Source: Helicoverpa zea (Eukaryota; Arthropoda; Insecta; Lepidoptera; Noctuidae). From it: a DNA stretch of 64,000 bases. Position numbers and translations under genes: made by a program. This document shows, in pieces, positions 10,532-22,367 of this stretch. Position 1 is the first letter of the stretch, and each line of letters opens with the position of its first letter. The notes beneath the pieces are model-generated. The model did no database searches, was not told where the DNA came from, and saw only the letters and a program-made list of their open reading frames with translations. The stretch lies in the NCBI RefSeq assembly GCF_022581195.2, contig NC_061467.1, positions 4,154,001 to 4,218,000 of the forward strand, read 5' to 3'.

Positions 10532-13500
10532 ATGTCGCGACTTATAGTGAAGAATTTACCAAATAAGGTGCGTATCATCATCATCAGCCTATATCAGTCC
10601 ACTGCTGGACATAGGCCTCTCCAAGTGCACGCCACTGAGATCGATTTTCGGCTTCTCGCATCCAGCTCCTGCCAGCCGCCTTGCGCAAGTCATCACTCCA
10701 CCGTGCCTGAGGACGTCCTACACTACGTTTGCCGAGGCGTGGTCTCCACTCTAGAACGCGTTTACCCCAACGGTTATCGGTTCTTCGGCTAATATGGCCA
10801 GCCCACTGCCACTTCAGCTTGCTGATTCGGTGGGCTATGTCGATGACCTTGGTTCTCTGACGGATTACCTCATTTCTGATGCGATCCCTCAGAGAAATGC
10901 CGAGCATAGCCCTTTCCATAGCCCGCTGAGCGACTTTAAACTTGTGAACCAGCCGTACCGACAGTGTCCACGTTTCGGCTCCGTAAGTCATGACAGGTAG
11001 GACGCACTGATTGAAGACTTTTGTCTTTAGACACTGTGGGATCGACGATGTTAGGACTGGACATAGCTTCCCAAATGCAGCCCAACCCAACTGAATTCTC
11101 CTATTCACCTCGTCCTCAAAGTTGTTTCTACCTAACTGCAATGTCTGCCCGAGGTATACATATTTCCGAACAACTTCGAGAACGGCGCCGTGTATCGCAA
11201 TCGGTTCCGGTAGAACATGTTCATTGAACATGACCTTGGTTTTGTCCAAGTTCATCCGTAGGCCAATGCGTAGAGAAGATTCAGCCAGATCGTTCAGCAT
11301 CTGTTGTAGGTCCTGCAGCGTTTCCGCCATGATGACGATATCGTCAGCAAATCGCAAGTGAGAGATGTGTTCGCCATTGATGTTGATGCCGCGTCCTTTC
11401 CAGTTCAGCGTCTTGAACATATCCTCCATTGCATTAGTGAACAGTTTCGGGGAAATAACATCCCCTTGTCTCACTCCTCGATGCAACGGTATGGGCCTTG
11501 TTTGCTGATTCTGTACTTGGACGGACATTGTAGCGGCTTCGTAGAGACATCTCATCACTTGGATGTATCGCCAATCTACTTGACAATGCTGCAGGGACTC
11601 CAGAACAGACCAGATTTCAACCGAGTCAAAGGCCTTCTCATAGTCCACAAATGCTAGACACAGGGGCTGATTATACTCTTCGGTCTTCTGTATAATCTGC
11701 CGCACTGTGTGGATGTGGTCTATGGTGCCGTATCCGCTCCGAAACCCAGCCTGCTCCGGTAGTTGGAATTCGTCGAGTCTTCGCGCAAGTCGGTTCGTGA
11801 TCACTCTTGAGAACAGCTTATAGACGTGGCTTAGGAGGGAAATGGGTCGATAGTTCTTCAGCTGGGTTTTTCCTTCTCTCGCACTGGTGTTCGGTGCATT
11901 TTTTACTCCATTAGTCGACTTCTACGACACCCACTGGAAGAAGGGGTAGCGACATGTGTATTCTTAAGCCGTCGCTACACGGCTAAGGTGCGTATACCTA
12001 AAACCTACTCGCAGATTTACAGCGGTGACTTTAGATTCCGAAACAACAACCAATAACCGATTAATTGCTGAACATACAAAATTCTCAGTGCAAAGCTGAT
12101 TTCATGTAAAAAGTTTCGTTATTCGATTAGTAATGTTATATTAATTACTTAGTAATGTTATACAAGTAATTATTTTTCAGGTAACAGTTGAAAAACTGAA
12201 AGATATCTTTGGAGAAAAAGGAGAAGTAACTGATGTGCAGTTAAAATACACTAAAGATGGCAAATTCAGGAACTTCGGTTTCATTGGATACAGGACAGAG
12301 GAACAGGCATCGCAGGCTAGGGAATATTTTGATGGTACATGCATAAATTCTATGCAAATACAAGTTCAAGTGTGTGCTAACCTAGGGGATGAAACAAAGC
12401 CAAAAGCTTGGAGTAAATATGCACCTGATAGTACAGCATATAAAAAACTCCATAAAAATGAAGAAGAAGAAAAGAAAAAAACTGAAAAGAAAGCAAAGAA
12501 AATTGAAAAGAACAAGAATAAAATTAAAGAACTTCTTAAAAAGGCAAGTACATATATTTTTTTAGTAAGTAATTATGTTTTAATATTACCTTGATTGCAT
12601 TTTAATGGTAAACTTTCTGAATTTCAGCACAAAGATGACCCACTTTTTGCAGAGTTCATAGAAGCTCATGTGAATGACAATACAGTGTGGATCAAAGAAG
12701 CTCTGCAGTCTGCATCTAAAAGTGATGATGAGGATGAAGAAGAAAGTAAGGAAAATGCAGAGGTTGATGAACCTCCTCCAGTTGTCCCCAATGATGATAA
12801 GACTAAGAATGAAGATGTAGATAGCAATAAGGAGAAACAAGAGAAAAAGGTTGCTAATAAACCTATTAGTGATTTAGAGGTGTGTATTGTAAAACCATTA
12901 CATATTATTAAAAAAAAAACTTGCAGATCTCATAGGCTGTCAGTTAGCAAAAAGAGTTTAATAGTATATGTATAGTATGTTTAATCAAGACACAGTGAGG
13001 TCATTATTAGTCTACTTCTAACCAATACTAAATAGAAATTGCTATTTTTAACAGAAATAATTAATTTAATCTTATTACATTTATTTCAGTACATGAAAAT
13101 GCTTATGAAGAAAGTTGGAAATCCACCAAGTGAAAAAACTACTGATGATAGTACTACAGCAAATGAACAAGATCAGCAGCCAAAGAAAATAAGAAATAGA
13201 CCTTTATTTCATGTTAAAGTGAGTATGCAGGTAGTAAAAAAAAAAAAATAGGTATAGCCACAGCATTGTAGCTATTAGCATTCCAATAGGATATTCCTAC
13301 TATCCTTTTCATATTATAAATCAGTGGTTCTTAACCGGTGGTCCGCGGACCACTGGTGGTCCCTGGAGGCATTCCAAGTGGTCCGCGAAGCTTTTGCTTC
13401 GCGACGTTGCTGTACCTACGTTATCTTACTTTATTTTTATCGACTTATCTATGCGCGCGTGGGTTTTCGCAACATTTTACGTAATTTTGGTTTTGAGTCT

Positions 13501-16500
13501 TAAAAAATAATTAAAATTTCGCGCTCGCTTCGCTCGCGTAGGTATTCAGAAACTATATGCCCTTCTTTTTGCATTTGTCAACAAACAAAAAGTTAAGTAC
13601 GTTTGGGCTAAATTTTACGTTATATTTGGTTTAAGTCCGATAAAAATTTCGCGCTCGCTTCGCTCGCGCATTCGGGAACTACATAAGCATGTGTTTATCT
13701 TTCTTTGCATTTGCTTACCTACACTTGCCGACATGCGTTTAGCTTTGAGTAGTACTGAACCAAAAATTCAGAAATTAGTAAAGAGAATGCAGTCACGAAA
13801 ATCTCATTAAATTAAAATCTGTAACTTTTAATTTTTTGCTAAATAATAAAGAAATGAGTGCCAATTATAAAGTATGCTTGTATTCTTTATCAAAGAACTC
13901 TCAATTTAGGTAAACCGATGGGGTGGTCCCCGGCAAGACAAACTTTAGTTAAAGTGGTCCCTCATGTCATAAAGGTTAAGAACCACTGTTATAAATCAAT
14001 GTATGGCTCTTTTCCCCTAAATAAATACTTTTTTGGTGTATATAAGAATAACATGTAGGCTACCTTTTTCCACACCTGGAAGGTTTTCTAGTAATGTTGG
14101 TGAAACCGTGTAGGATAGCTACTTGTTAATATTTTGTTATTTCAGAGATGACTTGCTACTGAAATGATTATACTTTATTTAGTAAAAATATACTGTTTTT
14201 ACACATCATCTCTCTCTACTCATTTTAGAATCATGATAAATTGGTTTTGCTTTGTTTCAGATTATGGGTCTACCATACAAATGTAAGAAAAAGGACATAA
14301 AAGAATTCTTCAGACCCCTGGTTCCATTTTCAATAAGACTGCCTTATGGAAAAGGGAAGAAAGTCACTGGATTCTGTTATGTTGGATTTAGAACTGAGAA
14401 AGAGTTGAAAAAGGCTTTAGGAAAAGACAAGTTATTTTTAGGTGATTTTTTAAAAATTATTATTCCTCAAAAATTATATCTGGCAATTGCTATGGACTAA
14501 TATGGATTGGTGAGCAGAATGTTATTCTCATCACCTATTACAATGCACCTTCCAGACAGTGTTCTAAAATGTATGAATTAATTGATAGTTTAATAGCTTT
14601 TACAAGATATTAAAATTGCCTATATCTTTACCATGATACAAATATTTGCAACATATTTTCCATATGCAGGTAATCACCGTGTACAAGTACACAAGTATGA
14701 GGACAAATCTAAAATAGCTGAAGAAGAAAGAGAAGAATCAACGAGAAAGAGAAGGGAAGAGGTAAGTTTTCATCACTGCATATTATAAAACATTCACTGC
14801 ATCTGTCGGTTTGCGATAAACAGTCCTACAATCCTATTTTAAAACTTTTTAGTAATTTATAGTCAAAGATTGAGTTGCGCCAATTAATTATAACCAAACC
14901 ATTTTGAGCTGCCAAATCGCCGATTTGAACGATGGACAAATTTACGGCTGGGTATAGTTTGGTTATAGTTAAATGGACTATCTCGGCTAACTGCCCCGAA
15001 CTACTACTCACCTAAGTAATTTTATTACCCTAGCCAGGCAACGTGGGACAGTAAAAAGGCTGATCAGGATACTGGGATACGGAACAGTGATTGACAAATG
15101 CCCAATCAATTCGACCTTATCAAGCATGCGCAGTTCTGTTGCATATTAGTTTACAAACTATACAAGTTGTTGTCGTCAAATTGTGTATCAATTCAAATAT
15201 GAGCAAGGTCAATCAGTGTTTTTTTACCTTGAATATAACTGAATTTATTTGAATAAGAAATTGGAACTTCAACCGTATTTTCGATCATAAAAATCTATCG
15301 TTGGATAGGACAAATGGATAAGATGGCAGCGGCTTTGTTTCACACTATGTAGTCCAGGAACACATTAAAACTGATTTTTGTATCCTCTGCTATACAGTGC
15401 AGCTTAATTTACCCATTTGACTCCTTGCGTATTTGTGTGAATGCATCATATAGTAAAAAATAATATATTGACTTAACACAGCTGTACATGCCAGAGGAGT
15501 CATTGATCAAATGGCTAACTTCAGAAATGCGGTAGAATGCAAAGTTACCTAATGGGGGCTACCGTTTTTTGTTTCACCAGATGGCGCAACTGTAGCGTGA
15601 GGTCCTAAACTACGGCAATCTAAGTTCGTATTATGAGCACCAAAACTTATATCTACATTAGATGATTATATTAAATCATATTTAATACAATAGAACTATA
15701 GTGTGAACGTATTGGCGAGGCCACAGTGTTGAGCAGTGCCGTTTTGCTCGAAAAAGAAAGGCGGACATAAGTTTCCGAAAGATAAAAGTGTGTCAAAGCA
15801 GTGACATTTATAGATCCCTAATCTGTATTTGCCATAATTAAACTAAAGTATTGTTAAATATTCGCAATATTAATTTAATTAGAAATATAAACCCGCGCGC
15901 GTAAATAAACAGTGATATTTGACGTTTCGAAGACCTCTCGCTACACAAGCGCCTCTAGCGGCGATTTCATACGCGGTAGCCCCCATTGGCGCGAACTATA
16001 CAGAACGAGAATTCGCCGAATTTGGATATGCATTATCGATATGATATCCGCAATACTATAACAAATAAGTTGAATTAAAATTACACACACGAGCTTATCA
16101 TTCCTTGAAATCAGTTACTATTGAATGATAGTGATCTGATAACCCGTAGACAATTCTTAACTAATGTAGGTACTGATAAACAGTAGGTTTGAAATAACTG
16201 AAATGTAGGTACATTCGGTACATATTATGTAAATAATTTTATATAATGTAATTAGTAAATAGGTAACTTGGGAAGCTGATAATTTGTATGCGAAAGAATT
16301 AGGGTTTTATTCTTCTCTTAGAAATCTTATCAGGATCTATTATTTAATTGATTATTTAGTCCTGTATGTACTGTTTTATTACCTACCATAGCAGGTTTAC
16401 ATACAACCTATTTTTCAGAACTCCAACAACGAAGAGAGCATTGGCGAAAGTGGTAGCATATTCGTTCGAAACTTAGCATACGTGGTTTCTGAGGAAGAAA

Positions 16501-19500
16501 TAACGAGCTTGTTCGAAAAGTATGGTTAGTTAACTCATAATTTAATAATAATTTATTCTGTATTTAATTTTTATTTGGTAGGTAGCTACTTATGAAGTAT
16601 TTTGCAGGTCCACTTGCAGAGGTTAACATGCCGATTGATCCAATTTCGCGCCAACCAAAGGGCTTCGCAACAGTAACGTTTGTGATGCCTGAACATGCTG
16701 TGAAAGCGTATTCTGAACTGGATGGTACCGCTTTCTGCGGTAGAATGCTTCATTTATTACCCGCCAAAACCGAAAAACTTGAAAATGATGATGATGATGA
16801 CGGTATGTTTCTAACATTTTTTAAAAACTTCAACTACAAATTTCAACTGTTCCGACATTCTTTACTTCATTAGTTAATGGTTTTTAGTGTATTATAAGTA
16901 AACCTATTGATTATTACGCACGCACATAAAATTATACTATTACTACTGCTATTACATTGCAACGCTGAAAAGAGAACTTCCTTATAAAACGTGTTATCAA
17001 CTTAAACCTCGTAAAATATTACAATATTGCTTTGCTATGCTTTTATGGAAGAAAAACACAGATTTTAATGAAACGACAATATTTATTTCGTAATCCATCA
17101 TAACAGTAGGTAGGAAGATACTTAAATTGTGGTTTGGTCCATAGAATCAAGATCATGTTTCCATTTCAGAGGGTCTATCGTTTAAAGAAAAGAAGGCCAA
17201 GAAGCTGAAAGCCCAAGCGAAGTCGTCACACAATTGGAACGTGTTGTTCTTGGGCACGAACGCGGTTGCTGACGTCATAGCGTCTACGTATAGCACCACT
17301 AAGGAGCAGTTACTTAACGACAATAATAAGAGTGAGTATGACTTATTGTTGTTAATATTCCCCTATATTTTTTTTTTACTGAAGACATTGTAGTCCCATG
17401 ACAGTACAATACTTTGAAAATACTCAGAGTTTTGTTGGAATAAAAATTATATTTTGATTATGTATAACAGATACTAGCGCAGCGGTAAGGCTGGCACTTG
17501 GTGAAACACAGCTGGTAGCTGAAACCAAAGCTTTCCTTGAAGAAAATGGAGTGTATTTAGACGCTTTTAATAAAGTGGGTAATATTTTAAACGACTTATA
17601 TAATATATTTAGGTCTTATCTAAGTGTAAAATCCTAATTTTAAAAATCTCTTACAGCCTGCTAAAAAAAGATCAAAGACATGCATACTCGTTAAAAATTT
17701 GCCTGCAAACACAGAAAAAGAAGAAATAAAGTCATTGTTTATAAAACACGGACAAATAGCGAGATTCTTAATGCCACAACATGGCATAACCGCTCTTGTT
17801 GACTTTATTGAACCATTCGAAGCTAAGAAAGCATTCACTAAATTAGCATATTCGCAATTCAAAAGTGCACCGTTGTACTTAGAATGGGCGCCTGAAAATG
17901 TATTTATTAAATCTGCTGAGAAGTCTGAATCAAATAAATATGAAGTTGATGAAGAGAAAGAATCTAAAGTCGTTGAAAATAAAGTCGAAACACAGACCTC
18001 AGCTGTGTCTCATGAAGTTAAAGAGAGCAAGGAAGATGTTAAAATCGATGATGAGGCCGAACTTGAGGAACCCGAAAATGATACGACATTATTTGTTAAA
18101 AATCTTAACTTCAAGACTACTGAACAAAGTCTAAAAGACGTGCGTATTTTGAAACTTATTAATGTATTTTCCATACTTTTAACAAATAATGATTTCACAC
18201 GTTCTTTCAGCATTTTTCAGTTGTTGGCAAAGTCTACAGTGTCACCATTGCAAAAAAGAAAGATCCCAAAAACCCTGGTCAAGTTCTCTCCATGGGCTAT
18301 GGCTTTGTGCAGTATTATAAAAGACAAGATGCTAACGAAGCACTCAAGAATCTTCAAGTCTCTACACTTGATGGAAAGTCATTAGAATTGAAGAGATCAG
18401 AACGAGGAAATACGTTAGTTTATCTGTTTTGTGTTCAATATCAAATGTCCTAATTGCCTAATTTCTTTTCTTCATTATTTTGGTTTAGTCTAAGAATGAC
18501 TGATTCGTGAAATGACTACATGGTCTATAATTGACCAATTCTTGAAATGTACAATTCTTTAAATGACTGATTCTACAAATGACTGATTCTATAAAAGACC
18601 GATTCTTTTAAAGACCGATTCTATAAATGACCGATTCTTCAAATGACTGATTTTTCAATTCTATGAATTTTTGTGAATATCGTAAATAAAATGCTATGTA
18701 AGGGTTTGCAAATCATACCTATACTTCAACTAGTTTCAAAAAATAACTTGTACAATGACACGTATAATCTGTAAAAAGAAGGTGGTAAAAATAGCCGAAA
18801 CCGTTATATTTTATTTGATAAAAAGTACTAAAATGTATTTTAAAAAATTAAAAATGGAGAAACATCAGTAGAGTCTTTTTTTTTAAATATATAAATTCAA
18901 CTACCTATTCCTAAGTGATTTATTTCTTATTTTTTATAATTGTTGATTTTTTTATTATTGATTTTATGACTTTTTGACAACTGTTGATTTTTTAAAAATA
19001 AAAAGAATAAATGTAAAAGGGCTAACGTGACATTATAACTTTTTGACTTTTTGATAGGACTTTTTGATAACTTGATTTTTTTAGAAGAAACCGAATACAT
19101 ATTTACTTTTGCGCTACAAAATATAGTACGTGGCATTATACAAGTTATTTTTTGAAAATAATATATGATTTGCAAACCCTTACATAGCATTTTATTTACT
19201 ACATTCACACACTTTCATAGAATTGAAAAATCAGTCATTTGAAGAATCGGTCATTTATAGAATCGGTCTTTAAAATAATCGGTCTTTTATAGAATCAGTC
19301 ATTGGTAGAATCGGTCATTTAAAGAATTGTACATTTCAAGAATTGGTCAATTATAGACCATGTAGTCATTTTGCGAATCAGTCATTCTTAGACTAAACCA
19401 TTATTTTCTTAATTATTTATGCATGTTCGTCCTATTCTCAACTGTTCTTTATATATAATTGTAATGCGTATTAAAACTTGCAGGAACGACGTAAGAACGT

Positions 19501-20682
19501 CTAAGAAGTCTACTAAAGATTCTACGCAGAATGGTACCAAAATACTGGTACGAAACGTACCCTTCCAAGCCAACAGAAACGAATTACATGAAATATTTAG
19601 GTAAAGTATTGAAGTTTGCCAATAGGTTTTTCATATATTATTTTCGTTTGATTGTTAGTAATTTTTGTCCATAAATAATGCTTACACGGAAAAATAATTA
19701 AAATAAAGTACGATAAAGTGGTTACAAGAATAAAGACACGAATAAAACCACGAGAATTAGCCAATAACTAACTATAATACGTATTAGAAGATATGCTAAT
19801 CTTAGTTTAATGTGTTGCGCTTTCACCTTTCTACCAGCAGACTTGATTGTTTTCCAAACCGCGAGCTGCTCAACCAGTCCCATTTATATAGGTTGTTCAA
19901 TGAAAAAAAATATTCAAAGTTATATTATATTGTAAATTACCGAAAAAGAAATATACAAGTACCTTAGTAGAAATACTATGTATGTGTTGTATATTATTAA
20001 AGTCAGCTTCTATCCAATGCTAATGAACTGATACGGAGTTAGTGGTAATTAAAGTTATCGTAGAAAACGTTTGATTAAACATTATTTAAAATTTCTTATC
20101 TGACGACTAATACATTTCAGCGATTTGAGCAACAATGATACCTATATTATGATTTTTACAGGGCATTCGGAGAGCTTAAAACTTTGAGACTACCCAAAAA
20201 ACTATCTCCTGGCACGGACCAACATCGTGGTTTCGCATTTGTGGATTACTATTCTAAGGCAGATGCAAAGGTAGCTCTTGTTTTATCTTATCTAGTACCT
20301 AACTTCTAGCTATGTTATTGCAATTTTAAGTAACTCTATGGCCATCTACAACTAAATTCTACCCGTTTTAACTAAGAGAAAGTACGGGGCGTCGTCGGTA
20401 ACTGAAGCCAGGTTAACGCAACTCATACAAATCCTACTCAAAGTATTAAAATTGTTTTATCTATTTCAGTCTGCTTTTGATGCTTTGTGTCAAAGTACCC
20501 ATCTTTACGGAAGGCGGTTAGTTCTCGAATGGGCGGAACAAAGTGATGATACAGAAGATGTCAACATGTTAAGGAAACGAACCGCGCAAAGTTTCAATGC
20601 ACAAACTCCAGGAGGCAAGAAAAATAGAAAGGGTGCAGTTGACGTAGAGAAGTTTGTCGAGGGCGAAAATAACGTTATGTAA
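10532..20682 (+). CDS. Mrd1: RBM19/Mrd1, six-RRM pre-rRNA processing protein
   Basis: Nucleolar RNA-binding protein that associates with pre-rRNA and U3 snoRNP and is needed for 18S rRNA maturation. Exons, all phase-consistent: 10532-10567, 12181-12543, 12628-12879, 13090-13218, 14261-14441, 14670-14761, 16419-16524, 16608-16802, 17170-17331, 17471-17574, 17657-18139, 18211-18413, 19484-19600, 20162-20270, 20470-20682; 2745 nt, 914 aa, matching the family (about 900-960). Six RRMs are readable: about residues 2-80 (RLIVKNLP, RNFGFIGY), 253-330, 365-445 (SIFVRNLAY, KGFATVTF), 547-625 (CILVKNLP), 676-765 (TLFVKNLNF, GYGFVQYY) and 786-865 (KILVRNVPF, RGFAFVDYY). Acidic and lysine-rich linkers follow RRM1 and RRM4. 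The intron after exon 2 uses a GC donor (AAG/GCAAGT). Intron 1 carries a LINE inserted on the splice donor. An AATAAA overlaps the stop codon, so the 3'UTR is probably very short. Confidence 0.97.
10576..11983 (-). mobile_element. RTE-like LINE copy, internally deleted
   Basis: Non-LTR retrotransposon in Mrd1 intron 1, antisense to the gene. The long frame at 10584-11804, extending in frame to about 11905, is a reverse transcriptase: NYRPISLLSHVYKL block, GVRQGDVISP, the catalytic FADD box, and a C-terminal RWSDDLRKAAG segment. Its 3' end carries a short (ATC/GAT)n tail, typical of RTE elements. Flanks are a perfect 12-bp target duplication, TAAGGTGCGTAT, at 10564-10575 and 11984-11995. The endonuclease half is missing although sequence beyond about 11905 still belongs to the insertion, so the copy looks internally deleted. 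It cannot be autonomous. Confidence 0.9.
13322..13988. mobile_element. Non-autonomous hAT element (MITE)
   Basis: A 667-bp element in Mrd1 intron 4. Terminal inverted repeats are CAGTGGTTCTTAACC and GGTTAAGAACCACTG. It is flanked by a perfect 8-bp duplication, TTATAAAT, at 13314-13321 and 13989-13996. CA(G)-type ends and 8-bp duplications define hAT transposons. No transposase frame is present. Inside, a GC-rich palindromic phrase (CGCGCTCGCTTCGCTCGCG) occurs twice, at about 13519 and 13648. Confidence 0.93.
15550..15988. mobile_element. Short TIR element (MITE)
   Basis: About 440 bp in Mrd1 intron 6, with inverted ends ATGGGGGCTACCG and CGGTAGCCCCCAT. Similarity weakens inward. I could not define a target duplication, so the superfamily is not assigned. 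The rest of this 1.66 kb intron holds no exon I can support. Confidence 0.6.
18482..19399. mobile_element. Long-TIR foldback element, 8-bp duplication
   Basis: A 918-bp element in Mrd1 intron 12. Its arms of about 270-280 bp are inverted copies of each other (18482 to about 18764, and about 19120 to 19399). Outer ends read GGTTTAGTCTAAGAATGACT and its complement. A perfect 8-bp duplication, ATTATTTT, lies at 18474-18481 and 19400-19407. Each arm contains a run of short 15-17-bp subrepeats of the form GAATCGGTCATTTATA. No transposase is encoded. Very long TIRs with an 8-bp duplication fit Mutator-like MITEs, but the superfamily is unproven. Confidence 0.88.
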
Positions 20683-22367
20683 ATAAAAGAAGCCATATTA
20701 TTTGAGTGTTTTTTTCCACGTGTAAGAATATAATACATTATTGCAGAAAAACTAATATTATAAAGTCGTAAGGGTGTCTGTACGGTAGACCGCACGTCGT
20801 AATAAGTACGATTTTCCTATAAAACTGTTACCACTGACCTGAAGTTGACTGTACGTTGGTTTTATATCGCGCAAATAGCTTCACAGATATATATGAAGCT
20901 TGTTAGTAATATAGCTTGTACATCAGGATAACATATAGTCAACTTTTAGTTTTTATCTTGGGGTGGAAGAAAATATTTCCTTTGGGACGCGGTAAGAAAC
21001 CGCAGGCGAAAAATAGGTCTTAAATAAAAGCAAGATGTGTATGGTTAATCGCCTTTATTTTTATGCCAAAATAGGTACAAGTCTGTTGGATGGCATACAA
21101 TATTATGAATTTATCTGTGTCACAAAAGATATGAAACCCAGCGATCATTTATCTCAATAAGCAATGTCTCTGAGCTTGCTCTTAATATAATTATTATATT
21201 TGCCCTAGTATTAACAAGATAAAGACAAATTAGATCTGAACTACAGTATATTCAAAATATTTGAAATAGTCTGAAGTTAATCTTTCCAAAATTCAGCACA
21301 GTAATAGTCATGAACAAGCTTTATCATGTGAGTTAATTAATACTAATTGATTACTTGCTAATATTGTTTAGAAAGCCTTACTTTAGACAATACCAATCAT
21401 TTTGAAAGTACTGTTACACAATTAAGACATTTTTACGAAACAGTAACATTACTAGTGACCATTAATTCTCAATTAAAATTTTAAAACTATGAAGAAATAT
21501 ACAATAAATTATATTCCACACCTTATCATACAAACTAATGATTTAGAGCAATGATTATAAAGTACCACCAGTCATTGACCTATCAGTGAAATATGGTATA
21601 TCACCATTAGCACTAAAGTTATTATTATAAACTATCACTAGAAAGACTGGGAAAGTATTTACATACCATGAAATAAGCATGAAACTTATTTTATGGGTAT
21701 AATTATATTGATGACTATGTAGGTACGTTCTGATTGGCCTGGACATTAGGCATTACATGAAAGTGTGTTTACTTGCATTACTCTCACACCACAATACATA
21801 CTATCTCATAGTGCTTTTGTAATATTATTTTAAATGAATACTTTTTTATACATACAGCTTTACCAATCTAAATGTCCAAGCTGTCAAGCTTTTTTTTATA
21901 ACTACAATTTCTCTGGTAAGTATATAATCTATAGGTTTTCACATTACAATGCCTGAAGATTAAGGAGTAATATGAAAGAAGGGCAATAGTATTTGTTTTG
22001 CTTGGATATTGATAATCAAACATGGCAGTGATAAACTATAAGATGAGATCTAAATTTTACAATGTATTTCAAAGTAGAAATTAGATGTGCTTTTTTCATA
22101 TAATTTAAGACATTCACATTAGATTTGAGAACCATTAAAGTGCATTACAATATTAATTATAACATATTATACTTGTTTTTAAGGAATGTATCCAATATAT
22201 TAATGTGTAGCTCTTCACTTAACTTTAGATATTTGAACCAATAGTAAATGCAATTTGCTATTCTGATTGCTTTGACATATCATTACATTCCTAAGAGGGC
22301 AAAACTGCAATCACCACTAACAATATCATCAAAAATACGTAAACATGAATTGTTGAATCACAACATC
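20683..22367. other. Convergent intergenic region, Mrd1 / TM9SF3
   Basis: No coding sequence supported. It probably holds the TM9SF3 3'UTR: an AATAAA on the minus strand (TTTATT on plus, near 21053) would end a 3'UTR of about 1.3 kb. Open frames at 20505-20795 (-) and 21555-21746 (-) have no recognisable features. Confidence 0.5.
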
